From Proales similis (taxonomy: Eukaryota > Rotifera > Eurotatoria > Ploima > Proalidae): 64,000 nt of DNA. Where the stretch lies: the NCBI GenBank assembly GCA_019059635.1, contig JAGVRJ010000001.1, positions 2,914,001-2,978,000 of the forward strand, in the 5' to 3' direction. Position numbers and translations under genes: made by a program. Numbering within the stretch: position 1 is the first letter of the stretch; every line of letters begins with the position of its first letter. Shown here one piece after another: positions 1-10,169 of the stretch. Below the pieces are notes generated by a model. That model had not been told where the DNA came from and ran no database searches. It was given only the letters and a program-made list of their open reading frames with translations.

Positions 1-1942
1 CACTTGTGTCCACAAACAAGGCCCTCCAGTTTTATTTGCAACTCGTTTATTTCCTCTCAGTCTCTTGCGGGCCTCTCTTTGCCTTCGTTCTCTCTCGTTC
101 GGACGCGAAATTTTCCCTCGCGCTCACTCTATTATTATATATAAATTGCGGTCGCGATCAACTTTGAGTTTTGGCCCGCCAACGCTAAGGCTGGCCTATT
201 AGGCCGGGCGTCGTCGGCCAATGCCCGCCTGCCCGCGGTGATAGGGTGTCTGTTTGGGTTCAAAAGAAAATTTTTTCAACTCTCTCCTCTGTTCATTAAG
301 CAAGTTGGAATGAACGATCGAGTTGAAAAGGCGCTGATGCATTTCAGGCGTCTCTCTTTCTGTTTGTTAACTCACTCTTTCTCTTTTACATTCGTCTCGG
401 TATATTTGACCCGGCCGAGGCGAGACACATTTGCTCGCCTTCGTTCACTTTTGTTTTCGCTTTTTATTTTCTCCAAAGTCATTCGGCACGGCAATGCTTG
501 GCGACACAATCTTGAGCGCGCACATTACTTCAATGGCCCTCCTCTCTATCTCCCTTTGCCTCTCTCGTCATATTATTGAGCACATAAAAATAGACACAAT
601 AACGAATCAGAGCTGCTTTATCGGCAAATTAACTATAAAATTAGAAGATAGGAGAGATAAATGAGTCACAATTGCATTAAAACAAGGCAATCAACTCAAT
701 AGTTCTCCTCTAGACGTGATTGCGCTTGAGTCGAGCAAGAGCGTTTGTCGTTGTTGTGGGAGAAATGAGAGCCAATATCTGAAAATTATATTTCTTTAGG
801 GAAACGCAAACCCGCCAGGGCCACCTGCGGATCAGTGCTTTTCAGTCGAATGAAAAGAAGACGAGCACGTCAAATGAGTGATTGTCAAGAACACTAATGA
901 GCTTCAGGACGAGTTCAATGCGAAGGTTGTGCAATCTGTTGCCTTATTAGTCTGAATCCGACGAGAACTAGATCGAGTCTGATGCGAATCGTCGACAATG
1001 AAATGTTGAGAACAGACGGCGTTTGCCTATCGAAACAGAACAACAACTACGCAATTGTTAAGCAACACATTAGGCGTCTAAGCAATCGTCAACTACCCTG
1101 CAAATGCTTTCAAGACATTTGACGAGCTCTCGAGCGCACATTTAAGCACCAAAATTATGTTCGAACATGAGTTGATAATGTGAAAGGGAGAGCGCTACTA
1201 GTTAATATTGGCTGCAGTGTGTTTGTATGCGGCTTTCTGGCCCTGTTTGGTGTGTGTTTGTGTTGGCGAACCGATACGAGGCCGTCGAGGGCAGCGTGCA
1301 GTTTACGTGGGAAGCCTTGGACGAGTGTATGTGTTGCCATTTGGTGGTGCATACATTCGGGCAGCAAGATGGTGTGTGTAGATAGCGAGCTGCGGTGCTG
1401 CCTAAAAGGGTCGCGCGGATTAGTTCGAATAATGAGGAAAAGTAGAATGATCAGACGCACTCGTATTGTCGTGTAAGACAGCTTCGAATGAGCGAATGGC
1501 CTATCGACGGCCACCGACATTTCAACCACATAATTAAAAGTGTGCGAGCGCAAGTGAACCTTCGCCTTGCTACGGCACTTTGGCCGATTTTTGTAGCCCA
1601 GCTATTTGAACTTCATAATGTCACCGTTTCGCCGCGTTCACATTTGCCTTTGCATAATTCGAATCCCTTGTTTTAATCACCACTAGATTAATATTCATGT
1701 AGGTGCTCGCCATGTCAAGAAGCGTAGTCGAGCTGGGCTCGACAGATCGCCACAGACGCATGGCGATTCTAATCGACGCGAGATTATCTGTCTCAGCGTT
1801 CGATTGCCGTCAATTAACTCAACTTGTTCACTTTAGATGAAAGCTGTTCGAGTGTGAACGCTCGAGTTTATTCTACTAGGTCGTTTAGCCGTTTGATCAC
1901 AAGCTTCAACGAGTAGCAGCAGATACAAACAAACAGAAAACA
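1..1942. other. Non-coding upstream region of the WIP/verprolin locus
   Basis: No open reading frame here looks like protein. The first 600 bases are rich in CT/TC pyrimidine runs and the rest is mixed sequence. It lies directly upstream of the WIP-family first exon, so it probably holds its promoter and 5' leader. I could not pick out a convincing TATA box or RNA gene. Confidence 0.5.
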
Positions 1943-4900
1943 ATGCCTGGACCACCACCGCCACCTCCGCCGCCCATATTGGCTGGAGGAGGAGGAGGAG
2001 GTCCGCCGCCGCCGCCTCCAATGGCACTGAGCGCGCTGCCAGACAGAGCCAATTTGCTTAACGCGATCGCCGATCCGAGTCAACGAAAACTGAAAAAAGT
2101 CGATGCGTCAAAGATTAAGGATCGAAGTGGTCCCCTGGTATCGGGCGGTCCTACAAGTAAGCGATAGCCGCCACTGAAAATGCCTCAAGTGTCCAAGTAT
2201 TGCTCTCAGATTCTTCTCCTGGCGGTCAAGTAGGGTCAAGTAGTGGAAGCTCTGCGCCACCGCCCTCGTCGGCACCAATGGGAATGGGAAGTCTTCAAGA
2301 CGAACTGAGCCGACGGCTCCAAATGAAGAACAAGCCCAAAGAGATCGAGACTGTTCGCGCAAGTGCGAAACCCGCGGCGTCAAGCGGCACTACAAGTGAG
2401 TGCAAATTCATTTTTTTCTTCTCATTCCCCCTGCTCTTCGTGTCCTGGGCGGCTTCGACCTCCAAAGACCTCTCTCTGCCCATTCGAGCCATGCAACGAG
2501 TGCTCACTCAGACTATGCAATAAGGCGCCTAATGAGCTCAGCTGTTTAACTATGGCGTTGGCTACTTGTTATTGTTGACGCTTGTTGTTCTTGTAGTCCA
2601 ACTGACGCGGGTACTCAATGCAAAAAAAAATCGATAAATTCATGGAGGCGTTCGCCTAATTAAATGCAGCGAAGGTCAGCGAGATCGACGTGCGATTGAG
2701 TCGTTCATTCCTTCATTGTGTACTTGCCATATAAAACATGAGCTGAAGCAAACAAAAAGCACTGAATGATAGTGGATAAGCAAGCGATAGAGTGAAATGA
2801 GCGAGCGCTGGTCGAGATAGTTCGATTTCTTGTTTGAGCGCGGGATTAGAAGCCGATCCCTAAACCCGTCGGCCTCGTTTACGCGCCCATCCTTTCTATG
2901 GCAGGCACAATTTCTCGGACTCATTCACGACAATCTTTCATAATTCGGCCGGGTCCTAATTCCCAATCCACTCGCTATTTGCCTTCTTCATTTAGATTTG
3001 CCTCTTCTCGTTTAAGCGAGCCCCAATCACATAAATTAGCCAATCGCTCCATTTCTCCTTTTTTTTCTATTTTAATCATCAGTGAACAACAAAGCAGAGA
3101 TATCAATGCGTTTCCTTGCTCTCTCACTTGCTCTCTTTCTCTCTCTCTCTCTTGCTTGATTTATGGCCAAGCAGTATCGACCGGGCGCACTTGGAGCGGC
3201 CCGAGGCGAACATCCGATCCGATGCTCTCGTCAATCAGCGCCTGCTCTAGGCCATGATTCTGGAGCGTAAACGTTGGCCCACATATGCGCACCTTTCCTT
3301 TCATTCGTATTGTTTTGACGTCCAGCGCAGCCCACCGCTCGTTCGCCTTTTAACTTAATCGATAGTGCGTCTGTTATTATAGTCAGAGTCTGCATCCGAA
3401 AGCTTCGAAGATAAACGGTCAGAGCAAATAAACCGTCCATTCGGCCGATCTCGTTCTCTGCCCAGTCAGTCCGGCAAGCTTGCATGCCTGCTCGGACCAT
3501 CCATCGCCGCAGACTGAATTAAATATTTGGCTCGGCCGAAATTATTATGATTTGACTTGGTTACTTTTAATGCGCGTGCTCGCTCGCTCACTCGCTTGCT
3601 TGCTTGTGTGTGTGTGTGTGTGTGCGTTCGTAAACAATAACCGCTACAAATCCCGTTCATTGTATTCTCACGCCAAGTAAGATAGGGAGCGGGAGTTGAA
3701 CTGCGAATTTTAACCCTAGCGCGACCCTTTGAGTAATTTGTAATTTGCGCCCTGTGAAGATAAACGCGCACGCGTCGAGATAGAAACGAGCTAGCCGCAA
3801 TGAGATCATGAGCGAACAAATTGCGAGTAGAGAGTATCGGTCAACAAGTCAGGGCCGAGCAAAACTCAGCTTGACCGCCACAACCTCAAAGCTTTTGCTC
3901 AAATCGTCGACGACGAGCGGCGATCAAACTGAACACGAAGCGCTTTATGAGCATCAACAGCAACAGAGCCGTTTCAAGACTGTCGGCAATTACGACCAGC
4001 TTGTAAATAGCCTAAAAGAGAAGCTGAAACACGACAAGAAGCTTATTGAAGAGAGCCAACTCGAATCGATCGATTGTCAAGAAGAGAACGAGAGACAAAA
4101 AGCGGCTGCCATCAGTCTCTTGGACGAGATCTACGCCGAGATAGAAGACAAGCAACTCGTGAGCAGCTTGTTACGCTACGAGGCGGCTCGAACACCAGAG
4201 AAAGCAGTCGGCTGGTCTTGTTCGTCCTCTTCTTCTTACATGCTGGCTCAGAGCAGCTCAGCTGGCTCGAATCGTTTTAGTAATATGAGTGCGAGTAGTG
4301 CTCGTTCAAGCACAAGTCCGCCACCCCTGCCGTCAGGACCACCTCCGCCGCTTTCGGGCGAGGAAACTGAGACTCAGTCGCTATCGTTCGAGCAAGAGAT
4401 TCAACAAGAACTGCGACGCAAGCTCGCCTCTGAGATTTGCTTCAAGAATGCGCCCAGCCAGGCAGTCGAGGAAAAGTTCGACGACTTTGAAGACGAGGAC
4501 GGAGCAGAATACTTGGAGCCAGTAATGCTCGATTCTTTCCAATTGTCGTCGCCCGAAGCCTCCGATTCAAAGCAATCTAGCTCGGGCACGCCGAATTCTG
4601 CATCTGCTACAATGGCCCAGCTCCACTCTTACATTGAATCGTTCGCCTTGTCGCCGAGCAAACTTCGCTCTTACTTGAGTAAGCCGAAAGGGGAGAGCAG
4701 CTCAACTCCTCGATCGAGCTCGGCAGTTCGCGCCACCCACACAAGCCAAGTAAAAGAGTCGTTGAGTAGTTGGATTAAGCAGGGAAACAAGCTGACCACC
4801 ACGTTCCGCTTGATCAAGTCGCGGCCCTCGCTGCTCAACCCGTTTGAATCTTCATCGTCGGCAAACAACAAGCAGCATTGCAGCGCCAAGTTTTCTCAAG

Positions 4901-6590
4901 AAGTGAACATAAGCGAGCCGACGCTCATCTCAAAGACGTTCGATCTGAATCAGAATCTGATAACGGTCTCGGCCGAAAAGAACTGCTCGTACAAGGCATC
5001 GATCAATGAAGCAAATAAATCTGACTCGTTCTATGCATCCGACTCGTTCAGCTCGGCTGGTTCGATCGACTCGTCGTTCTCATCATCCAACAGTCCGTCA
5101 GTTGTCGACAAATCGAAAAAAGGCTCGGCCGGCCCTTGTTCGCCCACGATCGCTGTTGACACAATAATCACAAATGTTTACGAAGAAAACGGTAAAGGTC
5201 GATTGAGTAGCTCGTGCGTGGCTCGAATTAGGCGAACTTGTCCCGTCCCCTTGTCTCTTCTCAAATTAAACCTCAAACTCACTCTCGCCTTTGATATTCG
5301 ATTTAATCGATTTTCATTTTTTTTTCAAGATCTGATCGCCTCGCACACCCAAAATGGAAAGAAGCCGACAACTTTGACCAACGGAGCAAGCGGAAGCAAT
5401 TTTCAGCAAAATAGAAAAGCGCTGGAAAATCTGCTCGGCGGAGGTCAATCGAGTGCACCTGCAGCGCCGGTTGTCTCACCACCACCACCACCACCACCAG
5501 CAGCAGCACAGGCAGCGTATCAGACAACGAGCAAACAGAGACAATCGCCTCAAGCTGACCAGGCGACATCGGCACCCAAAGAGGCGCCCAAAAAGCCGGC
5601 GCCTCCTCTGCCGCCACCCCGTCACGACTTGAGAGATGAATTGGACTCGATGAAACGTAATAAGCCAATTGCACCTAGCATTCATACGGCATGCGACATC
5701 AAGCAGGGCGTCAGAAGGCATTCATTTAGACAAGGCCACCGTAATTCATTCGCTGTTGCCTCGTCTGTCGTTTGGCTTGTGTTTCTTCATTTCCTAATCG
5801 TTTGCGGCTTGAATTAAACCACTCGACGCTTTGATCACACAAATTTCACGTCCATTGTGTCTTTTGTTTCACTTGCAACCTTTTTTTAAACTTTTGTGCG
5901 TCAGGAAATTTGCCTCTTGAATGCTAATATCTGTCTTCTAAACTAGGCAATCAATCGGACAGCAGCTCGCTCTCGTCAAATTCAGGCTCATTTTCAAGCG
6001 TGAACAAGCCGGCACCACCGCCGCCGCCAGCACCGCCGAGTCAGCCGCCATCAGTCCAAGCGGGAGCTGTGCAGAAGCCGGTCAGAGTTGTCAACAACCA
6101 AAAGCACAGTGCACCCATGTCTGGTATGGCTCCTGCCCCTCCGGCCGTGGCACCACCTCCGGCTCCTCCGGCCAGCAAACCCGTCAGCTCAAATCGAGCG
6201 CCGCCACCTCCGCCGCCATCTCAACCGCCACCTCCGCCTCCATCGCAGCCGCCTCCACCAATTCCAGTGCGACAGCCGCCTCCGGTCCCTGGCGGTCAAA
6301 CGTTGCGTCAGGCGCCGCAACCACCGAGTTCACGTCCTGTATCAAATCTGGACGATGACCTTGAGCGAAGGTTCAGCTTTCAGCCGCTGCCCGCAAATCT
6401 GCCGACCATGTTTCATCCGCCGCCCGGTCGTAAATACCCGAGCCAGAATTATTACGGTAACGCACTTTGCTCGGCTCTTTGCTCTTTACTCGACTAATCT
6501 AGCAAATTGAAGAGAAAATGCGAACAGAGAACGGCGCCGCACGATAAACCATTCGACTGAATCGAAACTTTAGGCTTAAGGACTACATAG
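1943..6590 (+). CDS. WIP/verprolin-family actin regulator
   Basis: Probable WASP-interacting protein (WIP/verprolin). WIP binds G-actin through an N-terminal WH2 motif and holds WASP through its C-terminus to control actin assembly. Exons: 1943-2156, 2210-2395, optional 3791-5191, 5330-5740, 5947-6456, 6574-6590; all junctions are GT/AG and phases match. Residues 1-30 are poly-Pro/Gly. A WH2-like block follows, with LLNAI and LKKV, then DRSGPLV as in WIP. The end of the 5947 exon has ERRFSFQPL, then FHPPP and KYPSQ, like the WASP-binding segment. With the 1.4 kb middle exon the protein is about 912 aa; skipping it gives 445 aa, close to vertebrate WIP (about 500). The middle exon is Ser-rich with a charged stretch and matches no domain I know. 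It could instead start from its own ATG at 3808. Confidence 0.75.
2396..3790 (+). other. Long intron with possible internal promoter (WIP locus)
   Basis: At 1.4 kb this is more than twenty times the usual intron here. It contains a (TG)n run near 3606-3623 and TC-rich tracts but no credible exon. The 3' splice site at 3789-3790 has a poor pyrimidine tract, which leaves room for a second promoter just before the ATG at 3808. Confidence 0.4.
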
Positions 6591-7030
6591 TTAAGAGCAC
6601 AGAACGCTTGAGGAACAGTATTTCGCAAGGCTTTGCTTCTCATTCAACGACCATTTGATTTCTATTTTTAATCTGAGCGCCGATCGCTGGCTATTTATAT
6701 GAGAAAAGAGAAATTTTTCTTTCCTACAAAATTCTACGTCGACTCGTCGCCTGCTGCTTTGAGAAAGAAAGCTTATTTTCGGCTTAAATTATATACTCTC
6801 TAGTTTCTAAATTGAATAATACTCCGTCAATCTATTTAAATAAATTGAACAAAAGCGAGTTGTGCTCAAGCCCAGCCAGAAAGGATGGGGAAGGAAGGGA
6901 TGGAGAAGGAAATCTTGTTGGAAAAAAGAAAGGCCTTGAGACAATCAATCTGGCTTTTTATTCCCTTAGGCTTGTCAAGAGTTAATTAAAAAAAATGGAC
7001 GAAATCTAAATTGAATGTGAAACAAGCTGA
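6591..7030. other. Convergent 3' region between WIP and BRI3-like genes
   Basis: This holds the 3' UTRs of two converging genes. An AATAAA-like signal lies near 6838 for the plus-strand WIP gene. No further gene is visible. Confidence 0.5.
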
Positions 7031-7375
7031 TCAATAAGTGGCCGGTCTGATGGTTGGAGTGGGACGCACAACGAGTTGAGGGCCCAGGTTCACCGAGCAG
7101 TTCTTGCAGCGGCGGTCTTTGCAAGCCATGCAGCACAGCAAGCCACACGGAAAGCAGATGATTGCCAGCATGATGCCGACACAGCTGAACTTCTTTTCCA
7201 GAGTATTCTCCCTGCACACCGGACAGGTGGTTTCAGGCAGCACTTCGGACGCTTCAAATATATTTTAATAATCGCTGCTGCTCCTCGTCAATGCTCTCAA
7301 TAACCTACTTAGCCGGAAGGCCTGGTTTGGGCCGACCTGAAAGGTGTTGGGTGGATATGGCTGCTGCTGCTGCAT
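7031..7375 (-). CDS. BRI3-like (LITAF-type) membrane zinc-knuckle protein
   Basis: A 95 aa protein from two exons (7309-7375 and 7031-7251, 57 bp intron, phases match). The N-terminus is Gln/Pro-rich (MQQQQPYPPNTFQ). It is followed by CPVC, a hydrophobic stretch (about residues 42-62) that contains FPCGLLCCMAC, then RRCKNC. CxxC, hydrophobic segment, CxxC is the LITAF arrangement. The wording is closest to brain protein I3 (BRI3: CPVCR... then FPFG..CC..., then RRCPNC). Such proteins sit on late endosome/lysosome membranes, with the hydrophobic part dipping into the membrane and the cysteine pairs binding zinc. Vertebrate BRI3 is about 125 aa, so the Pro-rich head is short. An upstream non-coding or coding exon cannot be excluded. 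Confidence 0.75.
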
Positions 7376-7753
7376 TTTTTTCCTCTATCGCAAGAGTCAG
7401 CGAAAGTGTGTTCAGTTTGAAAATGCGTGAAAATTTGAAGAATTCTGTTAGGCAATCGAATTTCAAGCTTTTTTTTTTTGGTTTCTAGGCTGAAAAACTG
7501 TGCCAAGCAAATAAGGATAGCGCACGGAGATGCTAATTTTTCTGACTTGCACGTAGCCTTCGGTTGACACGGACTCTGAGCAAATATTTGGACTTGAGCA
7601 TAAACGGAGTGAGTGCTTGAGCGCTCATATGGTTAGGTGAACGGTCTTATTTAAAATAAAGAGTTTGTGCCGAATGATGTTCTCTCACAAGTGCGATTTA
7701 AACAATTGTGCTTCATAGCTGCTGGGATAGGTCCTCGCTCAGATCACTCGCGC
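7376..7753. other. Intergenic region
   Basis: This is the 5' side of the BRI3-like gene and the 3' side of the fucosyltransferase gene. No coding region or RNA gene was recognised. Confidence 0.4.
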
Positions 7754-9094
7754 CTAATAGTATTTGATTTCAATATTTTCGTCCTGTTCGAATCGGAACG
7801 ATCGTCGCCCGCTAACTTTGACCCGCTTGAACTGCTTGCAGGCGTGTTTGGCGTTCATGTGAATGGCGTTGTTGCGGAATGAAGACTTGGTGAGACCAGT
7901 GAAGGTTTCTAGTTGAAGTTTGATGCACATTTCGCAGAGAAACGCGTTTTGTGTGGGCGCTTGATCATCCGGCACGACGTACCGCTTCCATTCAAAGTAC
8001 TTGTCGTATTCGCGCTGGTCTTGGCTCACCCGGATGAGATGCGTGGCGAGATCGTCGATCGAGTTGTAATCTTGAAAGTCAATGTAGCCCGAACGAGGCA
8101 CGTATTGGTCGTAAGAGCCGCCGCCAAGCACCACCGGCACAATGTTCAGGCGAAGAGTGTGGAAAAACTTTTCGGTCACGTAGCCATTGCAGACGCTGTT
8201 CTCGAAGGCCAAGAAAAACTTGTACTTGCTGGCAATGTATTCACGGCAGTCGACGTTTTCCGGGCATTTGTGCAAACTCGAGCATCTGCCATATACATCG
8301 ACTGGAATCATTTTGCCAAGCTCTTGCACAATCTCCAGTCTGTGAGCCAAGTCGTTGCAGTGGCTGATCAAAATCGCCGCGAACTTTGGCTTTCGTTTTA
8401 GATCGGCGGCCTTGTCGTCAAACTGCTCATTGGGCGCCCATTTGAGGCGCGCGTCTGTATAGTAGACGCTGGCTATGCTTGAATCGGTACGATAGGTCGC
8501 TGAGAGATTGAACAAGTTGTTCAGCTTGGGACACATGGGACAGTACTGCGGCGATTCGTAAATCATGTACACCCAACGCTGGTGCTCAAATCTGATCGAA
8601 GGAAATGCGTCTATTTGGCTGCGCATGTGAAAGAGAATTAGGTCGCTTTCGTTCAGTTGGCTTCGATCGGCTGTTACTTGGCAGTTGGAAATGGGACAGT
8701 TGAAGCTGCTTAATGGCATTGAGAAATCGTAGGGAACCAGTGGAGAGCCGTCGGCCTTGTTCCAGATCAGAATGGTCTTTTTCTGCTTGTACGAGCCGAG
8801 ACAAGAGAAATTGAGCGACACATTCTGATAGAGCGGCACTACACCTGGATAAGTTGCGTCGTCGATTGTTACAGTGAACTGCCTAGCAGCTGGCAGCAGC
8901 GGATCGCAGACACTGGCGTCGCCTTTGGGCAGTTCTTCGGCTACGAATGTGTAAGTGGGCGCATATATCTCATAGTAGGGCCGAAACGACACGTGGTAAA
9001 TATAAAACATACTCCAAAGCAACAAGGTCAAGTAAATGAGTGGAGCAGCGCGCAAAAGGCGACGAATGTACGTCTTGAACATGACCAGCATCAT
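7754..9094 (-). CDS. Alpha-1,3-fucosyltransferase (GT10 family)
   Basis: A 446 aa type II Golgi enzyme in a single coding exon. It would transfer fucose from GDP-fucose to GlcNAc in alpha-1,3 linkage on glycans. I start at the MM of 9094 because a good splice acceptor (TTCTGTTCAG) lies just upstream, suggesting a 5' UTR intron; an in-frame extension to 9208 is open. A membrane anchor lies at residues 15-35 (APLIYLTLLLWSMFYIYHV). The N-lobe includes ILIWNKADGSPL and WVYMIYESPQYC. The C-lobe carries the GT10 signature: KFFLAFENSVCNGYVTEKFF, then LRLNIVPVVLGGG, YDQYVPRSGYI. There are several N-x-S/T sites. Whether it makes core alpha-1,3 or Lewis-type fucose cannot be told. Confidence 0.9.
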   Translation of the reverse strand: MMLVMFKTYIRRLLRAAPLIYLTLLLWSMFYIYHVSFRPYYEIYAPTYTFVAEELPKGDASVCDPLLPAARQFTVTIDDATYPGVVPLYQNVSLNFSCLGSYKQKKTILIWNKADGSPLVPYDFSMPLSSFNCPISNCQVTADRSQLNESDLILFHMRSQIDAFPSIRFEHQRWVYMIYESPQYCPMCPKLNNLFNLSATYRTDSSIASVYYTDARLKWAPNEQFDDKAADLKRKPKFAAILISHCNDLAHRLEIVQELGKMIPVDVYGRCSSLHKCPENVDCREYIASKYKFFLAFENSVCNGYVTEKFFHTLRLNIVPVVLGGGSYDQYVPRSGYIDFQDYNSIDDLATHLIRVSQDQREYDKYFEWKRYVVPDDQAPTQNAFLCEMCIKLQLETFTGLTKSSFRNNAIHMNAKHACKQFKRVKVSGRRSFRFEQDENIEIKYY

Positions 9095-10169
9095 TTTGAC
9101 GATGAGCGCCAGATCTGAACAGAAATCAAAGTGAGACGACAAACAGAGCAAAAAAGAAGATTCAAGTGAATAACTGTGTCTAAACGAGCAAAATCGGGTC
9201 GAAAGCATAATTTTTTGTTTGAAGCCGAATTAGCATTCCCCTTTTTTATCTAGCAGATTAGGTGATCGCGCTTGCATCAAGTGCTCTGTTTTCGGCATCA
9301 TCTCTCTCAATCTTCCAGAAATGACTCGTGAATGTAAAATTGGCCACGTGCAGACAAAACAGGATAATTCTATCGTGGGCAAAGAAGAGCGAAGAATGCT
9401 TGAAAATAAAATGAGTGCAATCATTGCCAGCGGCCTAGTGAAAGGAGAAAAGAGAGACAATGAGCTGCCCTGCGCTCAAATCATTTCAAAAGGGTGCTTC
9501 ATGAAGATGGTGATTATGTGCGCAAAAATAGATAAATTAATGTAAAAAAAAAAATGAAAAGAGTTTGCGAATGCTGGCTGGATGCTAGTTTTTATTCATT
9601 CAGATTAATTAGCCGCTAGAGAGTCCGTGGAGTTTATTTGTCTAAAATTTCAATTTTTATGTTTGTCTTTGCATTCTCGTTTAAGTTGAATGTTTTGATT
9701 GAAAGATGGCTAACGACGGCTATGGACACATTGAGAAGCAAATAGAGAGAGGGAGCCCGCACTTGAGAACAAGAGATTCAAAACAAATGGACCATCGAAG
9801 ATCGAATTGGCAAAACGATTAAGAGCAAGAATTGATTAAATCGAGAGAAATGAAGAGAAATTCGGCCAAAAATAAAGAGGCAAGTAAAAAACAAATTGAG
9901 ACGAAACCACCGTAGTCGCGTGTATTCAACACAAAGAGAAAGAGGAAACCGAGCAATTCTACGAATGCTGCTCTCAGTCTAGCTTTCTGTCGTTGTTGTC
10001 GTTGTTGCTCTTGCCGAAATTAAAATTGCGCTCATCAGTTTGCGTTTATCGTTAGAAATCTGCTCCGTGCACAGACAGATATATTTGGCTAAATAAAACA
10101 TAAATATGAATTGATACATTTATACGAACAGAGTAGTAAGTTGCTTAGATCGGCGACGCTCGGCTGGGC
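9095..10169. other. Intergenic region between fucosyltransferase and Cas genes
   Basis: About 1 kb holding the fucosyltransferase 5' leader/promoter and the Cas 3' UTR, with AT-rich stretches near 9540-9700. Short reading frames occur but none resembles a protein family. Confidence 0.45.

Noticed and set aside
7913-8401. 162-codon plus-strand frame inside the fucosyltransferase
   Set aside because: It is the antisense shadow of a clearly coding GT10 domain.
9321-9545. 74-codon plus-strand frame upstream of the fucosyltransferase
   Set aside because: Overlaps the expected promoter/leader of the opposite gene and resembles no family.
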